Notes under the pieces: model-generated
What the model was told of the DNA's origin: nothing
Seen by the model: the letters and a program-made list of their open reading frames with translations, nothing else
The model's database searches: none
Shown: positions 1-7,766 of the stretch, in pieces
How positions within the stretch are numbered: position 1 is the first letter of the stretch
Layout: each line of letters opens with the position of its first letter
DNA from: CAZUAQ01 sp964618455
Lineage (GTDB): Bacteria; Planctomycetota; Phycisphaerae; UBA1845; PWPN01
Length of the DNA: 30,102 nt
Assembly (NCBI GenBank): GCA_964618455.1
Contig: CAZUAQ010000061.1
Coordinates: 1-30,102, forward strand
Reading direction: 5' to 3'
Position numbers and translations under genes: made by a program

Positions 1-2
1 TC

Positions 3-362
3 ATCGTCACGGGCAATCCCTCGGTCAGCACGGCCGCCGAGGGGATGCAGCTCGGAGCCAAGAACTACCTCACCAAGCCCGTCTCGCCCAACGAGCTGGT
101 CGAAGCGGTCAAGAACGTGCTCACGCGCGAGGGAATCGTGATCGACTCGGAGGAGCAGCTCCTGGCCGAGTTGGGGCGTCGACTGCGCACGGCGCGACAG
201 GCGGCGGATCTCACGATGAAAGCCCTCGGCGAGCGCGTGGGCATCAGCCAAGCGCAGATCTCGCAAATCGAATCGGGCCTGAGCGCGCCGTCCCTGTCCA
301 CACTGTTCCGGTTGACCAAAGCGCTGCATCTGTCCATGTCGGAAGTATTCGCCGATCACTGA
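3..362 (+). CDS. Receiver-domain / XRE-type HTH regulator (5' truncated by window edge)
   Basis: The frame is open from the window edge, so the true start lies outside; 119 residues are visible. Residues 1-41 look like the C-terminal half of a two-component receiver domain: the beta5-loop 'NYLTKP' carries the conserved Lys-Pro (K25-P26) and is followed by the alpha5 helix 'ELVEAVKNVL'. The phosphoacceptor Asp would be upstream and cannot be seen. Residues 58-116 form an XRE/Cro-type helix-turn-helix ('LGERVGISQAQISQIESG'). This is probably a DNA-binding response regulator that pairs a receiver with an XRE domain instead of the usual OmpR, NarL or Fis-type output. Its targets and partner kinase are unknown. 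The next gene converges on it, so no operon partner is visible here. Confidence 0.8.
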   Translation: MVTGNPSVSTAAEGMQLGAKNYLTKPVSPNELVEAVKNVLTREGIVIDSEEQLLAELGRRLRTARQAADLTMKALGERVGISQAQISQIESGLSAPSLSTLFRLTKALHLSMSEVFADH

Positions 363-423
363 TGTGCCCGCCTCGGCACGTCGCGCGGCGATAGGGTAAG
401 GAGATCGCCTGACGCGTGGACGA

Positions 424-1293
424 TCAGGAGGGCGACTTGTCGGATACCCCGGAAGCCGGCGAATCGGAACGCGTTCCCATCACCGCCGCCAGAAAGCGTC
501 GCTGCACGTTCTCCATCACCGCCACCTGTCCGATGGCGAAGAGCGCCACGAGCCCCGTGCCGGCGATGATCAGCAGCCTGGGGCCGCCGCCCTGAAGCCC
601 TTCGGTGCGGAGGGTTCCCACCAGGAACAAGCCCGCGACCGCCAGCATGGCCAGCACCCACATGATGTCCACGAAAAGGACGGTGCCGGTGGACGGCGGC
701 TCGGTTTCCTTGCGCCGGCTGCCGAGGCTCTGGTCGATTCGCGCCTGCCAGTCGCCGATCAACCGATGCAGGGCCCACCATTGGATGCCGGGGATCAGCC
801 AGCAGACGCACCAGGCCGTTGCACCATAGTGGATTGCACGCAGGCCAAGCACTGCGGGAACCAGCGCGGCGAGATAGAGCGGCACGCCGATCAGCGGGAT
901 CCAGGCGTTCACCCGCGCACGCATGGCCGGGTCGTAGATGACGAAGCCGCTCCAGGGCAAAAGCGTGACAACCATGATCAGGGCAGGCAACGCCGCCAGG
1001 ACCCAGGCGCGGAGCCGCCGCCGCGCGGCGAGCCGGGACGATTCCTGGGACTTCAGGTCAGACAGATCGGTCACGATCTGGACCCCCCACCACTGGATGA
1101 TCAGCGCATCGGCCAGCAACAGCAGTCCGAGCGCGATCAGTGCCATGTCGAGTTGGGTGCCATGCACCACGGCCAATGCAGCGAGAATCAACAGGGCCAG
1201 GACACGCGTCACCAGCAGGAACTCGATGGTGCCCTCTGGAAAGTAGTGGTACCAGAGGCGTCGGCGCGCGAGATTGTCCGTATGCGAATTCAT
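424..1293 (-). CDS. Uncharacterised multi-pass membrane protein coupled to a WecA-like transferase
   Basis: This is a 289-residue protein. The frame stays open further upstream, but the ATG at 1293 is preferred because it overlaps the stop of the preceding transferase gene as ATGA, and a purine-rich GGAAAAAG lies just upstream. Hydrophobic stretches such as 'FLLVTRVLALLILAAL', 'MALIALGLLLLADALII', 'WVLAALPALIMVVTLLP', 'LIGVPLYLAALVPAVLGL', 'VLFVDIMWVLAMLAVAGLFLVG' and 'LLIIAGTGLVALFAIG' suggest about six to eight membrane helices in the inner membrane, followed by a short polar Ser-rich tail. I recognise no family motif. The ATGA overlap suggests co-translation with the polyprenyl-phosphate transferase, so a supporting role in envelope-glycan assembly is possible; this is inference from position only. 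Confidence 0.7.
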   Translation of the reverse strand: MNSHTDNLARRRLWYHYFPEGTIEFLLVTRVLALLILAALAVVHGTQLDMALIALGLLLLADALIIQWWGVQIVTDLSDLKSQESSRLAARRRLRAWVLAALPALIMVVTLLPWSGFVIYDPAMRARVNAWIPLIGVPLYLAALVPAVLGLRAIHYGATAWCVCWLIPGIQWWALHRLIGDWQARIDQSLGSRRKETEPPSTGTVLFVDIMWVLAMLAVAGLFLVGTLRTEGLQGGGPRLLIIAGTGLVALFAIGQVAVMENVQRRFLAAVMGTRSDSPASGVSDKSPS

Positions 1294-2480
1294 GAGCTTT
1301 TTCCGTCTTCCTGGGTTGATGAAAGGGGAAACGCCCCCCCCGGCGACTGCGGTCGCTCGATATCGACCATGTTGAACTTCCAGACCGCCATGAAGCAGAA
1401 GGCGACCACCGCCATGACCACAAGAACCATGTAGCGCGTCTGCAAATAGATCGTGGCAGTGCCCGCGAACACGAAGAGTAAGGTAAGCAGATAACTGGTG
1501 AACACGATCTTTCGAACGCTCCATCCGCGGTCGCGCAGCTGGTCATAGAAGTGGCTTCGATCACCCTTCATCAGGGGTGTGCCGTTTCGGAAACGCCGCA
1601 CGAGGGTCAGCAGCATGTCGGCGATCGGCAGACCGAAGACCAGCAGCGCGCCGAGCATCCAGCGGAACAGATGCTCCTCGCCGAAGAGCAGAATAATGAT
1701 GGCGGCATTGAGCCCGAGAAGCATCGAGCCCGCATCCCCCATGAAAATCTTCGCCGGATTCCGATTGAAGGGAAGAAAACCGAAGGCGCCGCCGAGCATG
1801 GCGGCGGCGAGAACGATGCGCTCCGCAGCGATCTCCGGATTCATGTAGCTTCCCAGGTGGGCCGCCAGCACCACGAAGCCGATGGCGATGATACCAAGTA
1901 CGCCGGAGCACAAACCGTCCATGCCATCGATGAGGTTCGTGGCGTTTGTCGCGCCGACGACGATGAACAGGACCAGCGGTGCGGAGTAGAGCCAGATCAG
2001 CCATTCGGGCAGTGCCTGGGATTCCGGAATGCGCACCGCGGAGGTGACGACTTCAATCAGCGTATCGCCCACGCCGAGCACGAGCAGGCCGAGGGCGACC
2101 AAAATGTTGGTGATCAGCTTGGTGCGCGAGGACATGACGTGAAGATCGTCAAAGAGGCCGATCGTCATGGTCACCGTGCCGAGCACGGCGATGCCGCCGA
2201 TGCGGTATGCGGACATGTTGTGCAGGGCAAGTCCAACCAGCAGCCCGGCCATCCACCCGGCGTAGATGGCCACGCCCCCGAGGTAAGGAATGGGGCGTCC
2301 GTGAGGTTTCAGGAAATCATCGGGCTTGTCCACGATGCGAAAGGCCAGGGCGATACGTCGACAGATCGGTGTGCCGATCAGCGAGAGCGCGAACGCCGCC
2401 GCCGCCACCGGCCAGAAGTCTTTCAGCCAGTCGATCGAGAATGCGGCGAGCAACCCTGAGATGGGGACCTGAGCCGGCAT
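1290..2480 (-). CDS. Polyprenyl-phosphate sugar-1-phosphate transferase, WecA/MraY (GT4) family
   Basis: This 396-residue integral membrane protein belongs to the family that transfers a sugar-1-phosphate from a UDP-sugar to undecaprenyl phosphate, the first membrane step in making O-antigen, teichoic-type or capsule glycans. Visible family motifs are 'YLGGVAIYAGW' (about 66-76), the Asp pair 'GLFDDLHVMSSRTKL' (D111-D112), 'NATNLIDGMDGL' (179-190), 'NPAKIFMGDAGS' (241-252) and the cytoplasmic loop 'GDRSHFYDQL' (306-315). In WecA/TagO relatives that loop reads HIHH; here only the first His remains. The ATG at 2480 has a GAGGAAG ribosome-binding site 9 nt upstream. A WecA-like role fits the motifs better than MraY itself, since no cell-wall synthesis genes surround it. 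The downstream membrane-protein gene overlaps it by 4 bases. Confidence 0.9.
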   Translation of the reverse strand: MPAQVPISGLLAAFSIDWLKDFWPVAAAAFALSLIGTPICRRIALAFRIVDKPDDFLKPHGRPIPYLGGVAIYAGWMAGLLVGLALHNMSAYRIGGIAVLGTVTMTIGLFDDLHVMSSRTKLITNILVALGLLVLGVGDTLIEVVTSAVRIPESQALPEWLIWLYSAPLVLFIVVGATNATNLIDGMDGLCSGVLGIIAIGFVVLAAHLGSYMNPEIAAERIVLAAAMLGGAFGFLPFNRNPAKIFMGDAGSMLLGLNAAIIILLFGEEHLFRWMLGALLVFGLPIADMLLTLVRRFRNGTPLMKGDRSHFYDQLRDRGWSVRKIVFTSYLLTLLFVFAGTATIYLQTRYMVLVVMAVVAFCFMAVWKFNMVDIERPQSPGGAFPLSSTQEDGKSS

Positions 2481-2807
2481 GAACGTCTACTTCCTCAACA
2501 ATGAAGGCCGGACGCCTCTTCCGGCTGCCTTAACGTTATCGGCGATCCTGGCATCGAAATCCGGCGACCTGGCTCCGCAAGATCACGACAGGTCAAGGAC
2601 GCGACCTGCCGCCGGGATTGTCGCCTTGGTCGGTTTTCGCGTAAAGGCTGAAAGCGAGGGCAGTGGCGATTTCGGCCCGGCCATCGGGCTTTACATCCCC
2701 CCGCGCATGGCTGACAATTCTCATCATCCCGGCTTTGCAGCCGTATCCATATGACAGCATTCGACTTGCAGCAATGATCGCAACTCCGTCGGGACGAGGA
2801 TGACACC
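2481..2807. other. Divergent intergenic region, 327 bases
   Basis: The region separates the minus-strand transferase from plus-strand purD and must carry the promoters and ribosome-binding sites of both. An SD-like GAGGA lies just before the purD ATG and GAGGAAG before the transferase ATG on the other strand. I see no convincing -35/-10 pair. A 5-bp stem GCCCG/CGGGC (2675-2689) followed by only three T is too weak to call a terminator or riboswitch. A 91-codon open frame on the plus strand (2479-2754) has no ribosome-binding site and no recognisable protein character. Confidence 0.6.
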
Positions 2808-4106
2808 ATGAGTACGACACGGAACGTTCTTCTGATCGGAGGCGGCGGACGGGAACACGCCCTGGCCTGGAAAATCGCCCAATCCACACGCCTGAAACGC
2901 CTGTATTGCGTGCCCGGCAACGTCGGGATGGAGGATTTGGGCGAAAAAGTGGTCGTGGAGCCGGCCATCTCGGGGGATGACGTCCCTGCCGTGGTGCGGT
3001 ACGCGAAGGATCAAGCGATCGACCTCGCGATTGTCGGCCCGGAGGATCCGCTGTGCCTGGGGCTCGTGGATGAGCTGCAGACGGCGGGAATCCGCGCATT
3101 CGGGCCGACGAAGGACGGAGCCCGGCTCGAGGGCGACAAGACCTTCGCCAAGGAGCTGATGCAGTCCCGCTCGATCCCCACGGCCGATACCCGGATTTTC
3201 AGCATGTACAACGATGCCAAGCGGTACATCGACAGCCGGGACAGCGCCATGGTGGTCAAGGCGGCGGGGCTGGCCAAGGGCAAGGGGGCGATCGTGTGCG
3301 AGGATCCGGATGAAGCGCAGGAAGCGCTGCATCGGATCATGATGAAACGGGAGTTCGGCGACGCGGGAGACCAGGTGCTGGTCGAGGAGCGGCTGACCGG
3401 TCCGGAGGTCTCCGTGCTGGCCTTCGTGGACCGTAACTCCATTTATATATTGGAGTTATCGCAGGATCACAAGCCGATCGGCGAGGGCGACACCGGCCCG
3501 AACACAGGAGGCATGGGGGCGTACAGCCCGATGACGATGATCGATGACACCATGCTGCGTCACATCGAGGCGGAAGTGCTGGTGCCGATCGTGGATGCGA
3601 TGCGGTCTCAGGGGATCACGTACCGGGGCGTGCTGTACGCGGGCCTGATGCTGACGGCGGGTGGGCCGAAGGTGCTCGAGTTCAACTGCCGGTTCGGCGA
3701 TCCGGAGGCGCAGCCGCTGCTGATGCGGTTGCGGACGGACATTATTGACGTGGTGGAGGCGGTCATCGACGACAAGCTCGATGACATCACGCTGGAATGG
3801 GACGCGCGCGCGGCGGTATGCGTGGTGATGGCCTCGGGCGGGTATCCCGGGCCGTACGAGAAGGGCAAGCCGATCACCGGTCTGGCGGAGGCGAACGCGG
3901 TGGCGGAGACGGTCGTGTTCCACGCGGGCACCACGGGCATGGGTCACCAGGTGGTCACCAACGGCGGACGCGTGCTCGGCGTCACGTCGCTGGGAACGAC
4001 GCTCGAGGAGGCGGCCGCCCGGGCGTATGAAGCCGCGGACATGATTCACTTCGAGGGGGCGTACTACCGCAGGGACATCGGGGCGAAGGCGATGAAGAAG
4101 GGATAA
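2808..4106 (+). CDS. purD: Phosphoribosylamine--glycine ligase (GAR synthetase)
   Basis: This 432-residue cytoplasmic enzyme catalyses ATP-dependent joining of glycine to 5-phosphoribosylamine, giving GAR in de novo purine synthesis. The length matches the family (about 420-430). The N-terminal nucleotide-binding-like motif 'IGGGGREHAL' (9-18), the ATP-grasp segment 'MVVKAAGLAKGKGAI', the block 'GEGDTGPNTGGMGAYS' (about 225-240) and 'EFNCRFGDPEAQ' (about 290-301) are characteristic. The ATG at 2808 has an SD-like GAGGA about 8 nt upstream. No other purine gene lies nearby, so it appears to be a stand-alone copy. The following sialidase-fold gene starts 29 nt later on the same strand, but the two have no obvious functional link. 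Confidence 0.97.
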   Translation: MSTTRNVLLIGGGGREHALAWKIAQSTRLKRLYCVPGNVGMEDLGEKVVVEPAISGDDVPAVVRYAKDQAIDLAIVGPEDPLCLGLVDELQTAGIRAFGPTKDGARLEGDKTFAKELMQSRSIPTADTRIFSMYNDAKRYIDSRDSAMVVKAAGLAKGKGAIVCEDPDEAQEALHRIMMKREFGDAGDQVLVEERLTGPEVSVLAFVDRNSIYILELSQDHKPIGEGDTGPNTGGMGAYSPMTMIDDTMLRHIEAEVLVPIVDAMRSQGITYRGVLYAGLMLTAGGPKVLEFNCRFGDPEAQPLLMRLRTDIIDVVEAVIDDKLDDITLEWDARAAVCVVMASGGYPGPYEKGKPITGLAEANAVAETVVFHAGTTGMGHQVVTNGGRVLGVTSLGTTLEEAAARAYEAADMIHFEGAYYRRDIGAKAMKKG

Positions 4107-4135
4107 CGCCTTAGCGAGACCCAACGGGGCCGGTC

Positions 4136-5899
4136 ATGTCGAAACGAACGATGATGAATGCCACGGTCGCCTTTTTCATGCTGAGCAGCTCCGGGCTGTG
4201 CGGTGAAGAGACGAGCGCGGTGGATCCGCGCAACATCCGGCACGGGGTGGTGATTCCCGACGAGGGGTATTGCGATCAGCCGTATGTCGTCATCACGAAG
4301 GACGGGAACTGGCTTTGCACGATGACGACCGGCAAGGGGCACGAAGGCCAGGGCGGTCAGCACATCGTGGCGACGATCAGCAAGGATCGCGGCAAGACAT
4401 GGTCGCCGATGATCGACATCGAACCGGCGGACGGCCCGGAGGCGTCGTGGGCGATGCCGCTGGTGACACCCTCGGGGCGGGTCTACGTGTTCTACACGTA
4501 CAACGGAGATCGCGTCGACACGTTGGACGATCGCCGGGGCATCCGCGCGGACATGCTGGGTTGGTACGTCTACAAGTACTCCGACGATCACGGGCGAACG
4601 TGGAGCGAGAAGCGGTGGCGGCTGCCAGTACGTATGACGGAGTACGATTGCACGAACGACTTTGGCGGCAAGGTGCAGATGTTCTGGGGAATCGGAAAGC
4701 CGATGGTGAGCGCGGGGCGTGTCTATCTCGGGTTCAGCAAGATCGAGGAATACCTCGTGAGCCGCACCGAGGGCTGGTTCTTTCGCTCGGAGAACCTGTT
4801 GACCGAAACGGATCCGGACAAGCACGAATGGGTTATGCTGCCCAAGGGCGACGTCGGCTTGCGTGCGCCGGACGGACCGATCGCCGAAGAACAGAACCTG
4901 GTCGCGTTTTCAGACGGCACGCTGTACGCGGTCTACCGCACCGTGGCGGGGTTCATGTGCCACGCGTACAGCAACGACGGTGGTTTGACGTGGTCTGGGC
5001 CGTCGTACGCGACATACGCGCCGCGCGGGCGAAAGATCAAGAATCCGCGCGCCTGCCCGCGCCTGTGGAAGACGACAAGCGGCAACTTCCTGCTGTGGCA
5101 TCACCATCACGGGGGCAAGGATTTCAAGGATCGCAATCCGGCGTGGTTGAGTGGCGGGGTCGAGGTCGAGGGTCGGATGCATTGGTCGCAACCGGAGATC
5201 GTGCTGTACGACCCGGACCACGCGGTGCGGATCAGCTATCCCGATCTCGTGGAGGAAGAAGGCCGGTACTGGATCACGGAGACGCAGAAGAGCGTGGCCC
5301 GGGTGCACGAGATCGAAGCGTCGTTGATCGAGGGTTTGTGGCGTCAGGGAAAAGAGAGGCGGCGCGTCCGTGCCGGGCTTGCGATCAGCGCGACGGTACC
5401 GTTCGAGAACACGCTCGAGATGCCGGCGTTGGCGCCCTTGGATGAAGGCGGCGGATTTTCATTGGAGACGACCTTTCACCTTCAGCGCGAGGGTGAGGGG
5501 TTGATGCTTCAGTCGCGAGGCGGACGAGGCAAGGGCCTGGTTTTGGTGATCACGCCGGAGAATCAGCTGCGCTTCGAGATGAGCGACGGCGAGACGCGTT
5601 TCCAATGGGAGACCGATCCCGGCGTGCTCCGTGTGGGGGAGACACACCATGTGACGCTGACCGTCGATGGCGGACCGAAGATCATGACGTTCATCGTGGA
5701 TGGCGTGATGTGTGACGGCGGCGAGCATCGGCAATACGGATGGGGACGGTTTCCGGAGGCGCTCGGTTCAATCAACAGTGGACAGCCGATGCGCGTCGGT
5801 CAAAGAGCACGGGCCCGTATGAAGGATCTTCACATCTACACGCGACCGTTGCGTACGTCGGAAGCGGTGGCGAACTACCATGCCGGCCATGCTCGGTGA
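4136..5899 (+). CDS. Secreted sialidase-fold (BNR/Asp-box) protein with C-terminal LamG-like domain
   Basis: This is a 587-residue protein with an N-terminal signal-like segment (basic start, hydrophobic 'ATVAFFMLSSSG'), so it is probably exported. Three Asp-box repeats (S-x-D-x-G-x-T-W) are exact: 'SKDRGKTW' at 82-89, 'SDDHGRTW' at 149-156 and 'SNDGGLTW' at 279-286. They define a six-bladed sialidase-type propeller over roughly residues 30-400. Residues from about 417 to 587 resemble a concanavalin A/LamG sandwich, with 'FSLETTFHL', 'GETHHVTLTVDG' and a closing 'MKDLHIYTRPLRTSEAVANYH'. The substrate is unknown: Asp boxes occur in sialidases but also in many unrelated glycan-active propellers, and I cannot confirm the arginine triad and Tyr/Glu pair of true sialidases. 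It follows purD by 29 nt with no clear ribosome-binding site. Confidence 0.85.
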   Translation: MSKRTMMNATVAFFMLSSSGLCGEETSAVDPRNIRHGVVIPDEGYCDQPYVVITKDGNWLCTMTTGKGHEGQGGQHIVATISKDRGKTWSPMIDIEPADGPEASWAMPLVTPSGRVYVFYTYNGDRVDTLDDRRGIRADMLGWYVYKYSDDHGRTWSEKRWRLPVRMTEYDCTNDFGGKVQMFWGIGKPMVSAGRVYLGFSKIEEYLVSRTEGWFFRSENLLTETDPDKHEWVMLPKGDVGLRAPDGPIAEEQNLVAFSDGTLYAVYRTVAGFMCHAYSNDGGLTWSGPSYATYAPRGRKIKNPRACPRLWKTTSGNFLLWHHHHGGKDFKDRNPAWLSGGVEVEGRMHWSQPEIVLYDPDHAVRISYPDLVEEEGRYWITETQKSVARVHEIEASLIEGLWRQGKERRRVRAGLAISATVPFENTLEMPALAPLDEGGGFSLETTFHLQREGEGLMLQSRGGRGKGLVLVITPENQLRFEMSDGETRFQWETDPGVLRVGETHHVTLTVDGGPKIMTFIVDGVMCDGGEHRQYGWGRFPEALGSINSGQPMRVGQRARARMKDLHIYTRPLRTSEAVANYHAGHAR

Positions 5900-5969
5900 C
5901 TCGGCTCGACACACAGAGCCCCTTGATCACATCACAGAAGACGGTCGCGGAGCAGTTCCACCGGTTTCT

Positions 5970-7766
5970 TCATCCTGAGATACTTGCGGTAGCCGCTTCG
6001 GTGCGAGAGATCGCTGCATCGATGAGGTCGCGGTTGGCGTCACGGCTGACGATGAATCGACCGAGTGCCAGGTAGTCCAGCTGGCCCTGCTGGAAGGACG
6101 CCACCGCATCGTCGGGGGTCATGACGATGGGCGACTCGTGCATGTTGAAGCTGGTGTTGACGAGGGAGGGGATGCCTGTGCGGCGATGATACGCATCGAG
6201 GATGGCATGGAAGCCGGGGTTGGCCTTTCGAGTGACGAGCTGGCCGCGCGCGGTGCCGTCGACATGCACGACGGCGGGGCTGAGCCGCTTCATCTCGTGC
6301 GTGCAGTCGAAGGTGATGGTCATGAACTCGGCGGCATGCTCGCATCCGGCGAGCCGGCGGTAACAGCGGTCCGCCTCTTCGATCAGGGTGGCGGGGGCGA
6401 AAGGCATGAACTCGGTGCGGTTGAGGCGCTGGTTCAGCCAGTCGTTAACGGAAGGATCGCGTGTGTCGTACAGGATTGAACGGTTGCCCAGCGCCCGCGG
6501 ACCGAACTCCATCCGTCCGTCGAACCGGGCGACGACTTTTCCGGAGGCGACGAGTTCGGCAATGTGGTCGGCGGCGTCGGAAGTCGCTTCATATTGGAGA
6601 CCGCTGCGTTCCAGGGCGTCCTCGAGTTCGGCATCGTCGTAGCCGGGCCCGAGAAAGACATCCTGCAGGCGATAGGGCTGCAGTCCGCCGTGTTCGGAGA
6701 GGGTATGCAACGCCGCGCCGAGGGCGAGTCCGCCATCGTCCATCGCCGGCTGTATGAAGATGTTCGCGAAGCCGAGTTCCTTGATCTTCTGGTTGATCCG
6801 CACGTTGGCGAAGACGCCGCCGGCCAGGGCGATGTTCGCGCCGTTGACATTGGCAATGTGCTCGATGATGAGATCGAGGACGGTCTGCTCCGCGAGGGAT
6901 TGCATGGCAAAGGCGAGATCTTCGCGCGTGAATCCGCCGAAGTGCGCATGACGTATTGCACGCAGCTCGGCGAGCGTCGCTTCGGCCTGCGGGCCGTGCA
7001 TCCGATCGAAGAAATTCTTGCGGCCTGCCCGCCACGATTCTTCAAAGAAGGTGCGCAACGCATCGATGGCTTCAGGATTGTACCGCCCGCGCGCGGAAAG
7101 GCCGGTGATCTTGCCGCAGTGGCGATCCGGGTTGAAGCCCATCATGGCGGTGAAGGTCTCGTAATCCGCACCGACGGTGACTTCGTTGTAATAGAAACTC
7201 TCCTTGCGGATCAGGCGCCCATTGCGGCCTTCGAAGATCGCCGCTGACAGGCAGTCGCCGACCCCGTCGATGGTAATAACATGCGCTTCATCGAACCCGG
7301 AAAGATAATACGCGCTGGCGGCGTGGGCGGTGTGATGCTCGCAGAGCGTGTCGTAGGAGGCGAACGTCTGCGGCTCGACGTGGGCTCTCCTCGGCGTGTC
7401 GAATCGGTCGGTGCCGACAATGCCGCCATTCCCTTTCGCCCAACGTGCTATCGCCGTGTGCGACAGTTTCAGCGGGGTTTTCTCACAGTTCAACCGACGG
7501 CGAAACGTATTCCAGGCCAGGCCGAGATTACGCTTGATCTTTTCATCCAGGGGAAGATCGCAATAGGTTAACGTGATCTCGGCATCGTCGGCATACCCGC
7601 GCGCCGCCTCCAGGGCATGGTGCGGTGTGCCGCGGTACTGCTTCTGTTTGTTGTAGCGTTCCTCCGCGGCGGCGAAGCGAATGCGTCCCTGCCCGTCGAC
7701 GAGCGCGGCGCTGGAGCAGTGGCTGTCGTGCCAACCGAGAACACAGGATGGATTCCCCTTGGTCAT
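5970..7766 (-). CDS. Carbamoyltransferase, NodU/CmcH/TobZ family
   Basis: This is a 598-residue cytoplasmic enzyme of the family that uses carbamoyl phosphate and ATP to make carbamoyl-adenylate and passes the carbamoyl group to a hydroxyl of a sugar, antibiotic or Nod factor. The N-terminal Kae1-like domain shows 'GWHDSHCSSAAL' (11-21), 'AAEERYNKQK' (33-42), the metal-binding 'EHHTAHAASAYY' (H144, H145, H148) and 'TIDGVGD' (165-171). 'GGVFANVRINQKI' (316-328) follows, then the C-terminal region with 'FGPRALGNRSI' (421-431) and 'NTSFNMHESPI' (537-547). Length fits the family. Its ATG overlaps the stop of the upstream toroid gene by four bases (ATGA), so the two are probably co-translated. The acceptor is unknown; a surface glycan or lipid-linked sugar is a reasonable guess. 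Confidence 0.93.
   Translation of the reverse strand: MTKGNPSCVLGWHDSHCSSAALVDGQGRIRFAAAEERYNKQKQYRGTPHHALEAARGYADDAEITLTYCDLPLDEKIKRNLGLAWNTFRRRLNCEKTPLKLSHTAIARWAKGNGGIVGTDRFDTPRRAHVEPQTFASYDTLCEHHTAHAASAYYLSGFDEAHVITIDGVGDCLSAAIFEGRNGRLIRKESFYYNEVTVGADYETFTAMMGFNPDRHCGKITGLSARGRYNPEAIDALRTFFEESWRAGRKNFFDRMHGPQAEATLAELRAIRHAHFGGFTREDLAFAMQSLAEQTVLDLIIEHIANVNGANIALAGGVFANVRINQKIKELGFANIFIQPAMDDGGLALGAALHTLSEHGGLQPYRLQDVFLGPGYDDAELEDALERSGLQYEATSDAADHIAELVASGKVVARFDGRMEFGPRALGNRSILYDTRDPSVNDWLNQRLNRTEFMPFAPATLIEEADRCYRRLAGCEHAAEFMTITFDCTHEMKRLSPAVVHVDGTARGQLVTRKANPGFHAILDAYHRRTGIPSLVNTSFNMHESPIVMTPDDAVASFQQGQLDYLALGRFIVSRDANRDLIDAAISRTEAATASISG

Noticed and set aside
364..379. GTGCC/GGCAC stem after the receiver-XRE gene
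   Set aside because: A 5-bp stem without a T-run is not enough to call a terminator.
5903..5920. GGCTC/GAGCC stem between the convergent sialidase-fold and carbamoyltransferase genes
   Set aside because: Only 5 bp with an 8-nt loop and no T-run, so it is not called as a terminator.
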